This document shows positions 13,084-24,426 of a stretch of DNA of 64,000 nucleotides, piece by piece. Origin of the DNA: Dillenia suffruticosa (Eukaryota > Streptophyta > Magnoliopsida > Dilleniales > Dilleniaceae); the NCBI GenBank assembly GCA_033439265.1, contig JAVTVX010000012.1, forward strand, positions 31,070,761-31,134,760, read 5' to 3'. The notes below the pieces were generated by a model. That model was not told the DNA's origin and did no database searches. It saw nothing but the letters and a program-made list of their open reading frames with translations. The position numbers and the translations under genes are program-made. Positions within the stretch are counted from its first letter, which is position 1. Every line of letters begins with the position of its first letter.

Positions 13084-14035
13084 TGAGACATGTACCCAAA
13101 TAACCCACAAAAAAAAATTTTTTTAAAACAACTTCCGGGGGGGAGGGAGAGAGGGGAGGAAAGCGGCGGGGGGAAGGAGAGAGAGAGGGGAGAGGGCCGC
13201 GGAGGGGGGAGGGAGAGAGAGAGGGAGGGCCGCGGGGGGCGGAGGGGGAGGAGAGAGACACAGCGGAGGGGGGGAGGGAGAGAGAGGGGGAGGGCCCCAG
13301 GGGGGAGGGCCGCGGGGGGCGGAAGGGGGAGAGAGACACAGCGGGGGCGGAGGGGGGAGGGAGAGAGAGAGGGAGGGCAGCGGGGGGGGGGGGGGGGGGG
13401 CGGAGGGCCGCAGGGGTGCGGAGGGGGGGGGAGAGAGAGGGAGGGCCGAGGGGGGGCGAAGGGGGAGGAGAGCTCTCCTCCCCCCTTCGCCCCCCCCGCG
13501 GCCCTCCCTCTCTCTCTCCCTCCCCCCCTCCGCCCCCGCTGTGTCTCTCTCCTCCCCCCTCCGCCCCCCGCGCCTCTCCCTCACGGCCCTCCCTCTCTCT
13601 CCCTCCCCCCTCCGCCCCCGCTGTGTCTCTCTCCTCCCCCCCTCCGCCCCCCGCGCCTCTCCCTCACGGCCCTCCCTCTCTCTCCCTCCCCCCCTCCGCG
13701 GCCCTCTCCCCTCTCTCTCTCCCACCCTCCCCCCTTCGCACCCCGCCGCGGTCCTCCCCTCTCTCCTTCCCCCCGCCGCCCCCCACTGCGCTCCTCCCTC
13801 CTCCCTCCGCCCCCGCCGCTCTCCTCCCCTCTCTCCCTCCCCCCGCGGACTCCTCTCTCTCTCTCTTTCTCTCTCTCTCTCTTTGGACTTTGGTTGTTAC
13901 GGGTTGAAGACGCGATACAGTGTATCGCGTCTCCAACTCCCGACAAATTCAAGTTATTTGGAGAAATTTTTTTCGGTTGGGGTTGTTTTAAAATTTTTTT
14001 TTATAAGTCATTTGGGTACATGTCTCGGTTAATAT
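13075..14035. mobile_element. Non-autonomous Mutator-like (MULE) fold-back element
   Basis: The element spans about 13084-14026. Its ends are inverted copies of GAGACATGTACCCAAAT followed by a poly-A/T block and AAAACAAC. The 9-bp sequence GGTTAATAT flanks both sides (13075-13083 and 14027-14035), a perfect target duplication of the length typical of MULEs. Between the ends, a G+A-rich left half (13137-13472) mirrors a C+T-rich right half, centred on the palindrome GAGGAGAGCTCTCCTC at 13465-13480. The right half is longer because it holds an approximately 84-bp tandem duplication (about 13556-13725). No transposase is encoded. The long Pro/Ser/Arg/Gly-rich open frames on both strands are low-complexity artefacts. 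Confidence 0.85.
13908..13932. repeat. Perfect hairpin inside the MULE-like element
   Basis: An 11-bp arm AGACGCGATAC (13908-13918) and its exact reverse complement (13922-13932) are separated by 3 bases. It lies near the right terminal repeat. Confidence 0.9.
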
Positions 14036-14128
14036 CATTATATTCACGTAATAAATAAAAAGATTATTTAATAATATGAAAAATAAATACAAGCACCTTT
14101 CACTAGAAAACTCAATTTTACTGAATTC

Positions 14129-14280
14129 CTTTAGGTTGAGTGGTTGGGCACTCTACCCCCTTAATTAGAGTCCTAGGAATGACAAAAAAGAATTTGGGAT
14201 AGTTAATCTCTAAAATGGACTGTATGGTGTTTAAACCAGATTAATCGAGTAAGATTCGAACACGGGTGGTAAAAACCAAA
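14129..14280 (+). mobile_element. tRNA-derived SINE, family 1
   Basis: Starts CCTTTAGGTTGAGTGGTTGG (box-A-like), continues through AATGACAAAAAAGAATTTGGGA and ends near GGTGGTAAAAACC. It shares this layout with the copies at 16829-16975 (minus), 52046-52233 (minus) and 52252-52429 (plus). The body is about 150-190 bp with an A-rich tail. The box B region is decayed here. Confidence 0.75.
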
Positions 14281-14399
14281 AAAAGAAAACTCAATCTTTT
14301 GGGCTCCACCAAGATTCAAGACTCAGAGGTCTTGGACTTTTAAGGGAATCTACCTTGGCCCTTTACTTGACTGGGCTTCAGCCTAACAGGCTTTCAGAA

Positions 14400-15290
14400 T
14401 TTGTTGGGCCTAGAACCACCATCCAGACTCCATTGATGGACAAATCAACAACCACCCAGACTACATTGATTGTTTACATGATTCACATGTGAGGGCACTC
14501 TTTCTCTTACTAGTATTCACCCACCATCCTCTCTGCTCAAACTCTATCATCACACGATCTCCCGACTCTTCCTCTTTTCCTTTCTTACTTGAAATCTACC
14601 TAAGAACCAAATCCCCTCCCTTCTCAATTTTTAGTTGTGATTTTTAGGATAAAAATAATAAAATTATTATTATTTCCAATATTTTATGAACTTTTAGCAT
14701 TGTAATAGAATATGTTTTCATTTAATATTTTTATTAGTTGATCTAAATATCTGCATGTATCATTTGAAAAAAAAAATCAACAACAAAATTTTTAAAAATA
14801 GCTTGTGCTTTCTTTTTGACGGTTAGTTTTAACGTTAGTTTTTTTTTTTTATTTATTTATAGTGAGATTCGAATCTGAGTTTAACATAAGAAAATAAGAA
14901 TTGATGTCATTTGAGTTGAGGCACGATTAGTTTTAATGTTAGTGTTCATAACAATTGTTGTTTTTGCATTTTTTTTCTGGATAGAATAAAATTTGGCACA
15001 CCAAAGTTTATAAAAATGTTCAGTAGGTTAACTAACTTTTTAAGATTTAAATATAAGACAAAATTTGCATATTGATTAATTCCAATAAATATAAAAAATA
15101 CAGTCTTTTTCATCAGATAAATCTCTTATGATACAAACCTAGATTCATAAAGTTGATTTAGAATAATATAAGTTTTCTTTTTCCTTTTTTATCCTTCAAT
15201 CTCTTTTCTACTTTTTTTACTAAGCCAAATTATATTCTCAATTGGGGTGGGGGGCATTTGGTCCGATACATAGTGTGAAATAGGCAATGA
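14400..15290. repeat. Diverged segmental duplication, copy 1
   Basis: Aligns in direct orientation with about 17300-18280. Shared landmarks include ATTCACATGTGAGG (14481 / 17519), TTCTT(A/G)CTTGAAATCTAC (about 14582 / 17596), CAGGTTAACTAA-type sequence (about 15024 / 17890) and GATTCATAAAGTT (about 15142 / 18135). The offset drifts from 3038 to 2993 bp because of indels. The segment carries a START-domain fragment at its left end, so it is probably a piece of a broken HD-Zip IV locus. Confidence 0.7.
14411..14466 (-). pseudogene. HD-Zip IV START-domain fragment, copy 1
   Basis: On the minus strand the segment encodes VWVVVDLSIN, matching the family block (E/G)GVWxVVDVSID inside the START domain of class IV homeodomain-leucine zipper proteins. 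The adjoining START residues present in copy 2 are missing here. It lies at the left end of the duplicated segment described below. It is far too short to function. Confidence 0.6.
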
Positions 15291-15631
15291 ATCAATATTA
15301 ATATTTATAGAAGGAATCAAATCGTTTGCTTCTTTTTGCTATCTGTCCAAGTAAAAGTTATGACCCATTTACCATACCGTTTCAATGGCTTACATACATG
15401 CATAAACTTATGACCCGATGCACCAACGAACAATTAGATTAATAAACAAAGATATTAAGTTTCTTAATTAAATTTCAGATTCAAAATTTAGAAATAAAAA
15501 ATATTATATTGAAGAGATTCTTCTTAAATTGGGTTCGATGACACTTGAGTTAGATTAGTTGGAGTACGATTTCGGATATCTGTTGATTATATATTTTAAA
15601 AAAAACACTTAGGACCCAATGGCCTATATAC

Positions 15632-15872
15632 ATGAATATATCATATACATGCACTAATTAACTCAAGGTTACATATATTTTTCATATTGAGTACATGTAT
15701 ATCATGTTGTATGTACATAATTGACGATGTAATAGTCGATTAATAATTGTTCATGAATAGAGATATGAATATATCAAATATATGTATTTATATATGGGAT
15801 ACATGTATTAATCAATTCTTGGTTACATGTATTTTTACAGTCTGTACATGTATATTATATTGTATATACATA
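15632..15872. repeat. Tandem repeat of about 130-150 bp, two copies
   Basis: The segments 15632-15720 and 15764-15872 share ATGAATATATCA, GGTTACAT(A/G)TATTTTT, GTACATGTATAT and a GTA(T/C)ATACATA end. The A+T-rich repeat is imperfect and no coding is seen. Confidence 0.6.
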
Positions 15873-16828
15873 AAAAAAAATGAGTTTTTTAGAACTTGAA
15901 AATGCAAGATACTTGAACTAAGGCAAAAATGAAAGGGTAAAACCCTTCTCAATTACATAAAAAGTAAATGAGAGATTCAGTCCACATTTTGGCTATTAGC
16001 ATGTGATGTGATTACCCTTTTTAGAGGCCACATATTTAAATAGAATATACCAATATATTTACAATATTGAAATTATATCAAACTTCCATGAATATAGCGA
16101 TAGACATCGTACTTCTTTAATTATAGATTTTGGATTTGAACTATAAAAATTAAGAAATAAGATTCGGAAAAATCAACCAGTTAATAGATTTCATAATATT
16201 TAAATCGAATTAGTAAAATAAAATCTAGATATTGATCGGTATAAAAGAAAATACAAATTTCAGAAAATATATCACAAGATAAATATATCTCTATAAATAT
16301 TTTGATGTTTAAGGGAAATTCTATATATCTATAGTTAATGATTTTCCCACTTTCGTATTATTAAAAAAAAAATTCTTTTCGGTCCCTTCGTATCTCTTTT
16401 ATTTTCTTCTCTTAAAATCGAAATTAAAAACAAAACCTAGATAAGACTTGGATCTTACTTTTGAAATAAGTTTATTCGTTAATTTTTACGATCTGTAAAT
16501 ATTTTTACAGTTGAATGTTTATTTTTTATTAATATCAAAAAAGTTCGATAATACGTTAATTAATTTATGAGAATTTATTGTTTGAATCTTTTTGAATTAT
16601 CATGGTTGTCTTTTATTTATATGAACATAGTTATGGAATTTAAAATTATTATCTATTTATTCTTTTATATGTTTAAATGTTAGTTATAAGTAAACATTTT
16701 ATTGTTTTGTTTCATATATATTTAATACTTTTCGGTATAAATATTTTATATTTTAATTTGTATCGACGGCCAAAAACAAAAATTCTCTGCGGTTCAAATA
16801 CTTTAATCGACCTCTCGGCTAAGGTTTG

Positions 16829-16975
16829 GTATTTTTTTTATTTTCATCACCGGTATTTGAGATTTACCTAACTAGTCCAGTCGAGTATTATGGAGCCCAT
16901 TTTTTAGGTTGGTTTTCTCAAATTCTTTTTCGTCATTCCCAAATCGCTAAGTTTTAGATCTTTGGTTAAGGGACA
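16829..16975 (-). mobile_element. tRNA-derived SINE, family 1, minus strand
   Basis: The reverse complement reads from a TTAACCAAAGATCTAAAAC box-B-like part through GGGAATGACGAAAAAGAATT and TGAGAAAACCAACC to a GATACCGGTGA-like end and A-rich tail (TTTTTTTATTTTCATC on the + strand). The layout matches the copies at 14.1 and 52.0-52.4 kb. The head is partly lost. Confidence 0.65.
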
Positions 16976-17218
16976 AAAATCTTGTATATGATTTTGTAAT
17001 TTAATAAAAGCTATTGCACCAACAAAGAAAATACACAAGTTCAGAAATCAACAAAATAAAGATAAGTTTCATATGGTTCAGATAAGATTCATTACGTCGA
17101 AAAGAGAAGAACAAAATATATAGAGTACAATGGAAGGGTTACACCTAAATTCTTAGTATAGCTCAATTAACGGCACAAACACTAAAGTAACCAAAAATTT
17201 ACTAGAAAAATTGAATTA

Positions 17219-17415
17219 TCACCTTGGAGAAGCCATTGCGCATATCTTTCTTAACGAACCCAGAAGGTAGCATCCCGGACATTTGAAACACCTCCTAGGT
17301 CATTCTGTGGATGCATCAACCACCACCCAAACTCTCCCCGCCGTTTGGAATAGCGCAGAAATTCCACAAGACGAACTGGAAGCAAAGGTGAAGGAACTTG
17401 GAATTCTGCATTAAC
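17219..17415 (-). pseudogene. HD-Zip IV START-domain pseudogene fragment, copy 2
   Basis: On the minus strand an acceptor-like TTTGCAG is followed at 17415 by an exon reading VNAEFQVPSPLLPVRLVEFL, which matches the START segment (M)NAELQVLSPLVPVREVxFLR of class IV HD-Zip transcription factors (PDF2/ANL2 group). After RYSK the frame shifts into RVWVVVDASTE followed by a stop. Another shift gives MLPSGFVKKDMRNGFSKV, matching the family's RLPSGCxxQDMPNGYSKV. With at least two frameshifts and an internal stop it cannot make a START domain. The exon boundary sits where the family normally has an intron, so this is an unprocessed genomic fragment. Confidence 0.8.
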
Positions 17416-18280
17416 CTGCAAATCAGACAACGTGAGTCACAATAACAACCAAAGGCAAAGGGGTTAATGTAGAGCCAAAGAGAGTCATTGGTATACCACA
17501 TCCCAATCTCCTTAACTGATTCACATGTGAGGTCACTCTCCCTCTCCCCTCAAACTCTGTCATCACACAACCTCCCAACTATTCCTCTCTCCCTTTCTTG
17601 CTTGAAATCTACTAGAGCATATAGAGAAGGCCCATGTCCTCCCTTGATTAATTAATGCCTAGTGAGATTGGAAAATGAACAATGGAGAGTCCTATTTATA
17701 TTTAATTTCACACCGAACAAACTCTCCTGATTCCCATGATCTTTTACCAAATACACCATAAGAGGAAAAAAGAAACGTCAATATTCAAGCAATTACTGTT
17801 TTGCTAAAATGAGCTCTTAACACAAAGTGCATTTTTTTTTCTTGGTAAGGGATCAAATTTGAGGTGTGAAATTGATTAAAATATTCGGCAGGTTAACTAA
17901 TTTTTTACATAAAAAATTCCATATAGAAATAATGATTAATTCTGATAAAATAAAAAAATACAGCCTTCTTCAATTTATTATAACAATATAATTATATTTT
18001 TAAATAGAATTAAGAGTATGAAGATGAACTAAAACTAATTATTATTGTATTGATATGCGCTTAACTTTAATCGACGTTCTGCGTAATATTTCAAAATATT
18101 TAGAGTATTATTAAATTCCTTCCCATACAAAACTCGATTCATAAAGTTAATTTTAATTCGTTAACCTTAAAGTATTTTGCTTGAATACTAAACTAAAAAT
18201 AGAATCATATAAGTTTTGCCAAATTATTTTCACTAGTAGAGGGAGGATTTAGTCTGATACAACGTGCGAAAAGGTTAACA
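17300..18280. repeat. Diverged segmental duplication, copy 2
   Basis: Direct-orientation partner of 14400-15290, with landmarks listed there. Copy 2 keeps more of the START exon plus about 100 bp of flanking sequence absent from copy 1. The two copies could alternatively be very old LTRs of a 3.8-kb element, but I saw no primer-binding site or polypurine tract between them. Confidence 0.7.
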
Positions 18281-18302
18281 AGAGGGGATTTGGTACGATA
18301 CA

Positions 18303-19090
18303 AATATATTATATTATATTATGAGAATATTAGTTTTATTAAAATATATTATATATTAAAACTAAATTAATTGATTTGATTTTGAGAATATTTAAGTTTA
18401 TTTGTTTTCATTTTCGTAACTATTGTTCTAATATTTGTAACAATAGATTTTCTAAATAAAATTAATATATTGTAATAACTAATTGAATCAATCGAGTATT
18501 AGTATTTCATATCATTATATTGCTTTAATTTTTTATTTTTAATATGGTATCAGATTCATATTAAAATATTTTCTAAGATGATGAGAAAAATCTCTCATAC
18601 ACTCTCATGCGCCTCTTGAAAATCACTTGTCCTACCTGTTGGATCCTATTGTCCAGAGGTTGAAGATGAATCAAAACAATGCCGTTTTGATCTTTCACTA
18701 TTTTCTCTCAATCTCTATCATGTGTTATTCTCTCATTGATCACAAATTATCCGGTCATATCTTACAATCATTGCTACATTTTTAGTCATATAAACATTCA
18801 CATATCGCCACGTCATCAAACACCTACCGTTTTTTGTAAATTCAAATATATTGACTTTGAAATGAAATATTAGAAAATATCATATATTATGAAAATATTT
18901 GATTTTATTAGTATATATTATATATAAAAATCAAATTAATTGTTAAATTGATTTTGATAATAATTGATTTTATTTGTTTTTATATTTGTAATAATAAAAT
19001 TGTTATATAAGGTTAATAAATTATAACATTTAATTAAAATAAAAATATTATTGTTTTATATTATTTTATTATGTTGCTTCCGTTCCTTTC
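18303..19090 (+). mobile_element. TRIM-like miniature LTR retrotransposon
   Basis: The left LTR-like segment (about 18303-18544) ends directly before TGGTATCAGA (18545-18554), an initiator-tRNA primer-binding site. About 310 bp of non-coding sequence follows. A second LTR-like segment then begins at 18868 with TATTAGAAAATATCATATAT and runs to about 19085. Both LTRs share ATT(A/T)GATTTTATTA.(A)TATATTATATATAAAA and the internal TTAATTG..TTGATTTTGA blocks. Total length is about 0.8 kb with no open reading frame. The same family occurs at 2.6-3.2 and 8.9 kb. Confidence 0.65.
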
Positions 19091-20810
19091 TTGAATACTA
19101 AGAATGGATTAATGTGTGTAGCTTTTGGAAGAGCCATGGTGATGGAGAGGACTTTAAATGCCAATGAGAGCAACACCAATCAAGAAAAGTAAGAGAATTT
19201 TGGGATTTTAAAATAATCAAAACGAATTGTGATTTAGGTTTCGAATAGAACAGAGTTTTAGATGCTTTTGGTCTCTTTGCAAAAAACAATGAGAATCAGC
19301 ACCATTCGACAATTGTCATGATTAAGATGCATTCTACAACTGTGATAAGTTTAGGATGCAATAACCTATAAAAATTAATTTGGATCCTCGAAAGGACAAT
19401 CTGATGATTAAAATCTCAAATCTGGAATTCGAATCGTTGTATTATCAAAAAAAATAAAAATTAATTTAGATTTTTGCATCACAATGTGATGGGGTTCTCT
19501 CTCTCATGCACCTTAGTTCAGGTGGATGACGCCATTGGAGGCGGCTACGAAGCTTTCCTCCTGCTCAAGCTCTGCCTGCACTCCCGTACTCCAATGGCTA
19601 CGACGCCGGGAGAACAATGAAATTTGTTTTTTTTTTTTAAATGAAAAGAGTTATATATATATTTTTAATATTTATTTCTAATTATTGTTGCAGGATGATT
19701 AAATAGACGAAAAAAACAATTTATCACTTTTTATAATTAATTAAAGAAAGGCCTTTCCACAAAAAAAAAATTATAATTGATTTATATATAACATTTAGTT
19801 TAAGAGTCAATTTTTCAATTTCTTCTTACTATTATATTAATATTTTTGTAAAATATTTTATTCAAACTCAAGCCTTAATTTTTTAAAAGGCTTTCTTATA
19901 ATTTTTTTTTTTTTTTTTTTTGGGATGGAAAGAGCCTTACCATAACTACAATGTTGAAACTTTAAAAGAAGACGATGAAAATAAAAGCACATGCAACAAT
20001 ACCTTGATCTATTTTTATGAATACAATAAATAAAATAGAAATATAAATAAATAAATAAGAACAATATAGCCTAGAATTGGCCAAAATTAATGGGTCCCAA
20101 ACAACCCTATTCATTTTCTTCGGTTTGAATTTAATGACAAGAAATTTTATAGTATCATGTCCTATTTCTTATAATATGCCATCATAATCATAGTTGTTAA
20201 ACTCAGACTCACTAATCATTTAGATCGGGTTGGCCGTACAAATCCTCGGTGTTAACCCTCAACCCGTATGACCCACGAGTTTTTATATTTTAAAATAATA
20301 AAAATATATAATGATAATTAGAATCTATTTATAATATACAGAATCTATCACTAATAAAAATCTTACTGATTCATGATAAAATTTTGATTTTTAATAAATA
20401 TAATTTATTTATGATGAATAAATCTGTTTTAATAAAAAAAATATCTATTTATAGTAATAACTATTTTATAATTAATATTATTATAAATACAGGATTTTCA
20501 TTAACGATAGAGATTTATTATTTTTATTTACTATAGATGGATTACCGGGGGAGTATTCGAGTTGAGTCGATCTTGAATACCCCATATTCAAACTCGAATT
20601 TGAGTTTTTTAATGGTATTGATACTCGAATTCGAACTTAACGAGTAATAATAATATGATTCAAATTTGATTCGTTTATAATTTAATAAATTCTAAATTGA
20701 CTTAAAAATTCAAAAACTCTCTTTTATTAATTTATAAAATTTTGTTACTATATTACACTTAATTTAATTATATACATATATATATATATATAATATTTTA
20801 CCTTTTATAT
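19091..20810. other. A+T-rich intergenic DNA
   Basis: No gene is seen. A less A+T-rich island at 19480-19615 (CACCTTAGTTCAGGTGGATG onward, with GGCGGCTACG) may be a gene or transposon scrap. There is a SINE-like box-B motif (GGAATTCGAATCG) near 19421, and poly-A/T runs at 19627 and 19905. Confidence 0.4.
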
Positions 20811-23800
20811 ATGAAGAACAAGTTGGGGTACTGTTCATGTGCTCTTTTTTTGAACTACCAAAGTATCACAGCCTTCCTTTCTTTTTTTCCTTTCATTCAA
20901 ATCCTTGCATTTGTTTTTGCCCGGTTTCTTTTTTTCTTTTTTTCTTTTTTCCACCGGGATCCTTCTTATTTTGGAGGAACCCGCTATGTTTTTTTCTTTT
21001 ATTCAAGTCCCTGCAATTTTTCCCCATTGATTTTTTTTTTTTCGTTTGAGTCCTTATGCTTTTTTTGCTCGGTTTCTTTTTCCACTTAGAGCCTTCGTCT
21101 TTTGAGGAACTCCACTATGTTGTTTTTTTTTCATTTTCATTTAGGATCCGCTATTTTTTTTCTGTTCAAATCCTTTCACTTTTTTGCGTGGTCTCTTTTT
21201 TTTTTTTGCTTGGGTTCTTTTTTTTTTTTTCATTTAAATCTTTGCACTTTTTGACCTGTTTTTCTTTCTTTTTGCTTAGATCATTCGTCTTTTTTGAACT
21301 GTATTTTTTTTTTCATCTAGGTTCTTGCACTTTTTTTACTCTTTTTTTTTTGCTTAGATATTTCGTCCTTTTCAAAGCACACTTGTATTTTTCTCATTCA
21401 GATCTTTTAACTTTTTCTACCCTCTTTTTTTACTCAGATCATTCATCTTTTTGGGATATAGGTTTTTCCTTTTTTATTTTTTTGGCCCCATAGATGGTCA
21501 TCAATTTATTTTAGGCCGCAACTTTTTATTTTTTTCCCAATTCAGGTCTTACTATTTTTATTTTTTAATCTAACTTTTTTTTACTCTTAAATTCTTCATC
21601 TTTTTTGGACAAAGGTTTTTCCCCTATTGGTTTTTTGGGTCTTGCAGATGATAGTCACTTTATTTTTAAACCACAGTTTTTTTTTTTTAATTCAGCCGGT
21701 TACTCTTTTTATTTTTTATTTTACCTTTTTTTTCTCTTAAATTGTTCGTCTCTTTTAGATATAAGGTTTTCTCCTTTTTCGGATCCATTTGTCTATTCAG
21801 GTTCTCAAATTTTTATCTATTTTTTCTTTAACTTTAATTTTTCGACTTTTTTGAGTATAGTTTTTTCCCATTTTGTTTTTACCCCATAGATAAACGTCCA
21901 TTTATTTTTGAACCACAATTTTTTTTATTTTTTCCATTCAATTTTTTTTTTATAATTTTTTAAACTTTTTTTTTCACTCTTAAGTCTTTTGTTTTTTTAA
22001 CATAGTTTTTTCTCTTTATATTTTTTAAAACCCCATGAGTGGTTATCTCTTTATTCTTTTTTACTTTTTTACCTAGGTATTACCCTTTTTTTCCTCTTTC
22101 ATTGGTTTTTTTTTTTTTAAATTGCAGTTGTTATACTCTTTTTTATCCTTTCGCTAATATATGTCATATATTTTTTTTCATTCAACTCTTTGTACTATTT
22201 TTTGAGTTGTTTTTCTTTTTTTTGTTTAGGTTTTTTGTCTTTTTTGGATTACACTTTTTTTTTTCATTTATGTTCTTGCATTTTTTTTTACCCTTTTATT
22301 TTTGCTTAGCTATTTCGTCTTTTTTGAACCACGTTTTGTTTCTTTGCTCATTCAGATCCTTTAACTTTTTTTAAATCCTTTTTTTATCTACTTAAACCTT
22401 TTATCTTTTTGGGATATAGATTTTTTTCTTTTTACTTTTTTGGCCCATGGGTGATTATTCTTTTATTTTTAGATCACAAGTTTTTATTTTTTCTCTATTC
22501 AAGTCTTTACTATTTATTTTAACCCAGTTTTCTCCTCTTAAATTTTTCATCTTTTTCATACATAAGTTTTCCATTTTTGGTTTTTTGGCACTTGTGTATA
22601 GTCGTCACTTTATTTTTAAATCACAGTTCTTTTTTTTCATTTAGGTGTTTATTCTTTTTATTTTTTATCATATTTTTTCCCTTAAATCGTTTATCTTTTT
22701 TAAACATAAGTTTTTCCCCTTTTTGGGACCCACTTGTCCATTCAAGTCCTTGGTTTTTTAATGCAAATTTTTTTTTTTTAACTTTAGTCTTCGACTTTTT
22801 TAAGTATAGATTTTTCCCCTTTTATTTTTTGATCCCACAGATAATCATCCATTTATTTTTTAAATACAGTTTTATATTTTTTCCATTCAAATCATTTTTT
22901 TTTATTTTTTAACCATTTTTCTCTCTTAAGTTCTTCTTTTTTTTTAATATAGGTTTTTCCTCTTTTATCTTTTTAGAACCCTTCATATTTTTTTGCTTGG
23001 GTCATTCATCTTTCGGGGGACCCCACTATTTTTTTTTCCATTCAGGTCCTTGCATTGTTTGTTGAGCCATTTTTCTTTTTTTTTTTTCTCTTTCATTTAG
23101 ATATTTTGTCTTTTTATTTACCGTATTTTTTTTTCTATTTTGATTATTGTGCTTTTTTACTCTTTTATTTTTGCTTAGGTATTTCGTCATTTTTGAACCA
23201 AGCTTGTTTTTTTTCTCGTTCAGATTCTTCAACTTTTTTTGATCCAACGGATGATTGTTCCTTTATTTTTACATCGTAACTTCTTATTTTTTTCCCATTC
23301 TGTTTCTTACTCTTTTTATTTTTTACCATAACTTTTTTTTTCCTCTCTTAAGTCTTTAGTTTTTTTCGAAAATAGGTTTTTCCTCTTTTGGTTTTTTGGG
23401 TCTTGTGAATGGTTGTCCCTTTATTTTTAAATCACAGTTTTTATTTTATTAAGGTTTTTGCACTTTTTTTACTCTATTTTTTCCTTAAGTTATTCATCTT
23501 TTTAGATATAAGTTTTCCCATTTTTAAGCTCCACTTGTTCATTCATGTCCTCGGTGTTTTTATCTTTTTTTTTTTTAACTTTTAGTATTTCGACTTTTTT
23601 GAATATAAGTATTTCTCCATTTTTTTGATCACATAGACAATCGTCTCTTTATTTTTTAACTACAGTATTTTATTTTTTTCCACTCAAATCATTTTTATTT
23701 ATTTTTAACTTTTTTTTTCTCTCTTGAGTCATTCTTTCTTTATAGGTTTTCCCGTTTTATTTTTTTTAATACCCTACATATGATCATCCTTTTATTTTTT
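20811..23800 (+). repeat. T-rich degenerate tandem repeat with about 0.9-kb higher-order period
   Basis: Nearly 3 kb in which the + strand is dominated by T runs, broken by short recurring words such as CATTCAGATC, TTGCTTAG, TTCGTC, TATAGGTTTTTCC and CCCCATAGA. The words recur in the same order at three places: TGCTTAG-TATTTCGTC-CATTCAGATC begins near 21352, 22305 and 23174, giving spacings of about 953 and 869 bp. Within each unit, similar sub-blocks of about 90-110 bp (spacer word, T-run, AGxTCTT word) repeat. Open frames of up to 145 codons here are Phe-rich artefacts of T runs and lack any domain. Confidence 0.75.
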
Positions 23801-24341
23801 ACATTTTTACTTCACTAATTATTTTTTTTATCTCATTCGTTGATATACTTTTTTTTTTCTTGTTACTGATATACATAATATTTTTTTGTTGATTTTCATA
23901 ATAATTTAATTTAAATATTAAATTAATTATAAATCTAATAAATATTTATAAGTGAAAAAATAGAATGCACATCTTATAGGCATCTCATGTGTTAGCGCAG
24001 ACCTATTACTAATTAATATATGTTATCGTGAGTTTAAAATTTTATTACTTGTATTTTATTCAATTGTATAATAAAATCGTTGGAATTTAATTTGAGTTTA
24101 ATTAAAATTAAGTCGAATCGAGTGAATCGCGAGCTGCTCGAACCCAACTAACAGCCGTGTGGATTACGTTTAACGGATCGTAAAAAATGTGATACGGTCG
24201 ACACAGAATTCCCGTAATCGCAACGCAAAACAGCTTACGGCAATACAATGATCAGCACCCAGAAAACCAGAACCTCTCTCTCTCTCTCCTCCTCCTCCCC
24301 CTTCTCCTCTCTTTCTCTTAACTGTCAAAATTCGTCTTCTT

Positions 24342-24381
<40 letters not shown>

Positions 24382-24426
24382 CGAGAGAGCGCTTCTGATC
24401 TTCCTCATAATTTTCAACATCTAAGG
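23801..24426 (+). promoter_or_regulatory. Upstream region and 5' leader of the L18a-like gene
   Basis: After an A+T-rich part, a C/T-rich stretch (24270-24320) and a (GA)n tract (24343-24384) precede the ATG at 24427. The two tracts are complementary and about 30 bp apart, so a transcript starting upstream of 24270 could fold into a hairpin just before the start codon. I cannot place the transcription start. Confidence 0.5.

Noticed and set aside
13040-14058. Long Pro/Ser/Arg/Gly-rich open frames on both strands (up to 322 codons)
   Set aside because: They come from GA/CT low-complexity DNA in a fold-back MULE-like element; all frames stay open because the sequence lacks A+T-rich stop codons.
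14400-18280. The two duplicated segments as LTRs of a single 3.8-kb retrotransposon
   Set aside because: No primer-binding site follows the first copy, no polypurine tract precedes the second, and both contain HD-Zip START gene fragments.
20811-23279. Several open frames of 65-145 codons on the + strand
   Set aside because: They are Phe-rich translations of T runs in a tandem repeat, with no domains, no splice logic and no consistent start context.
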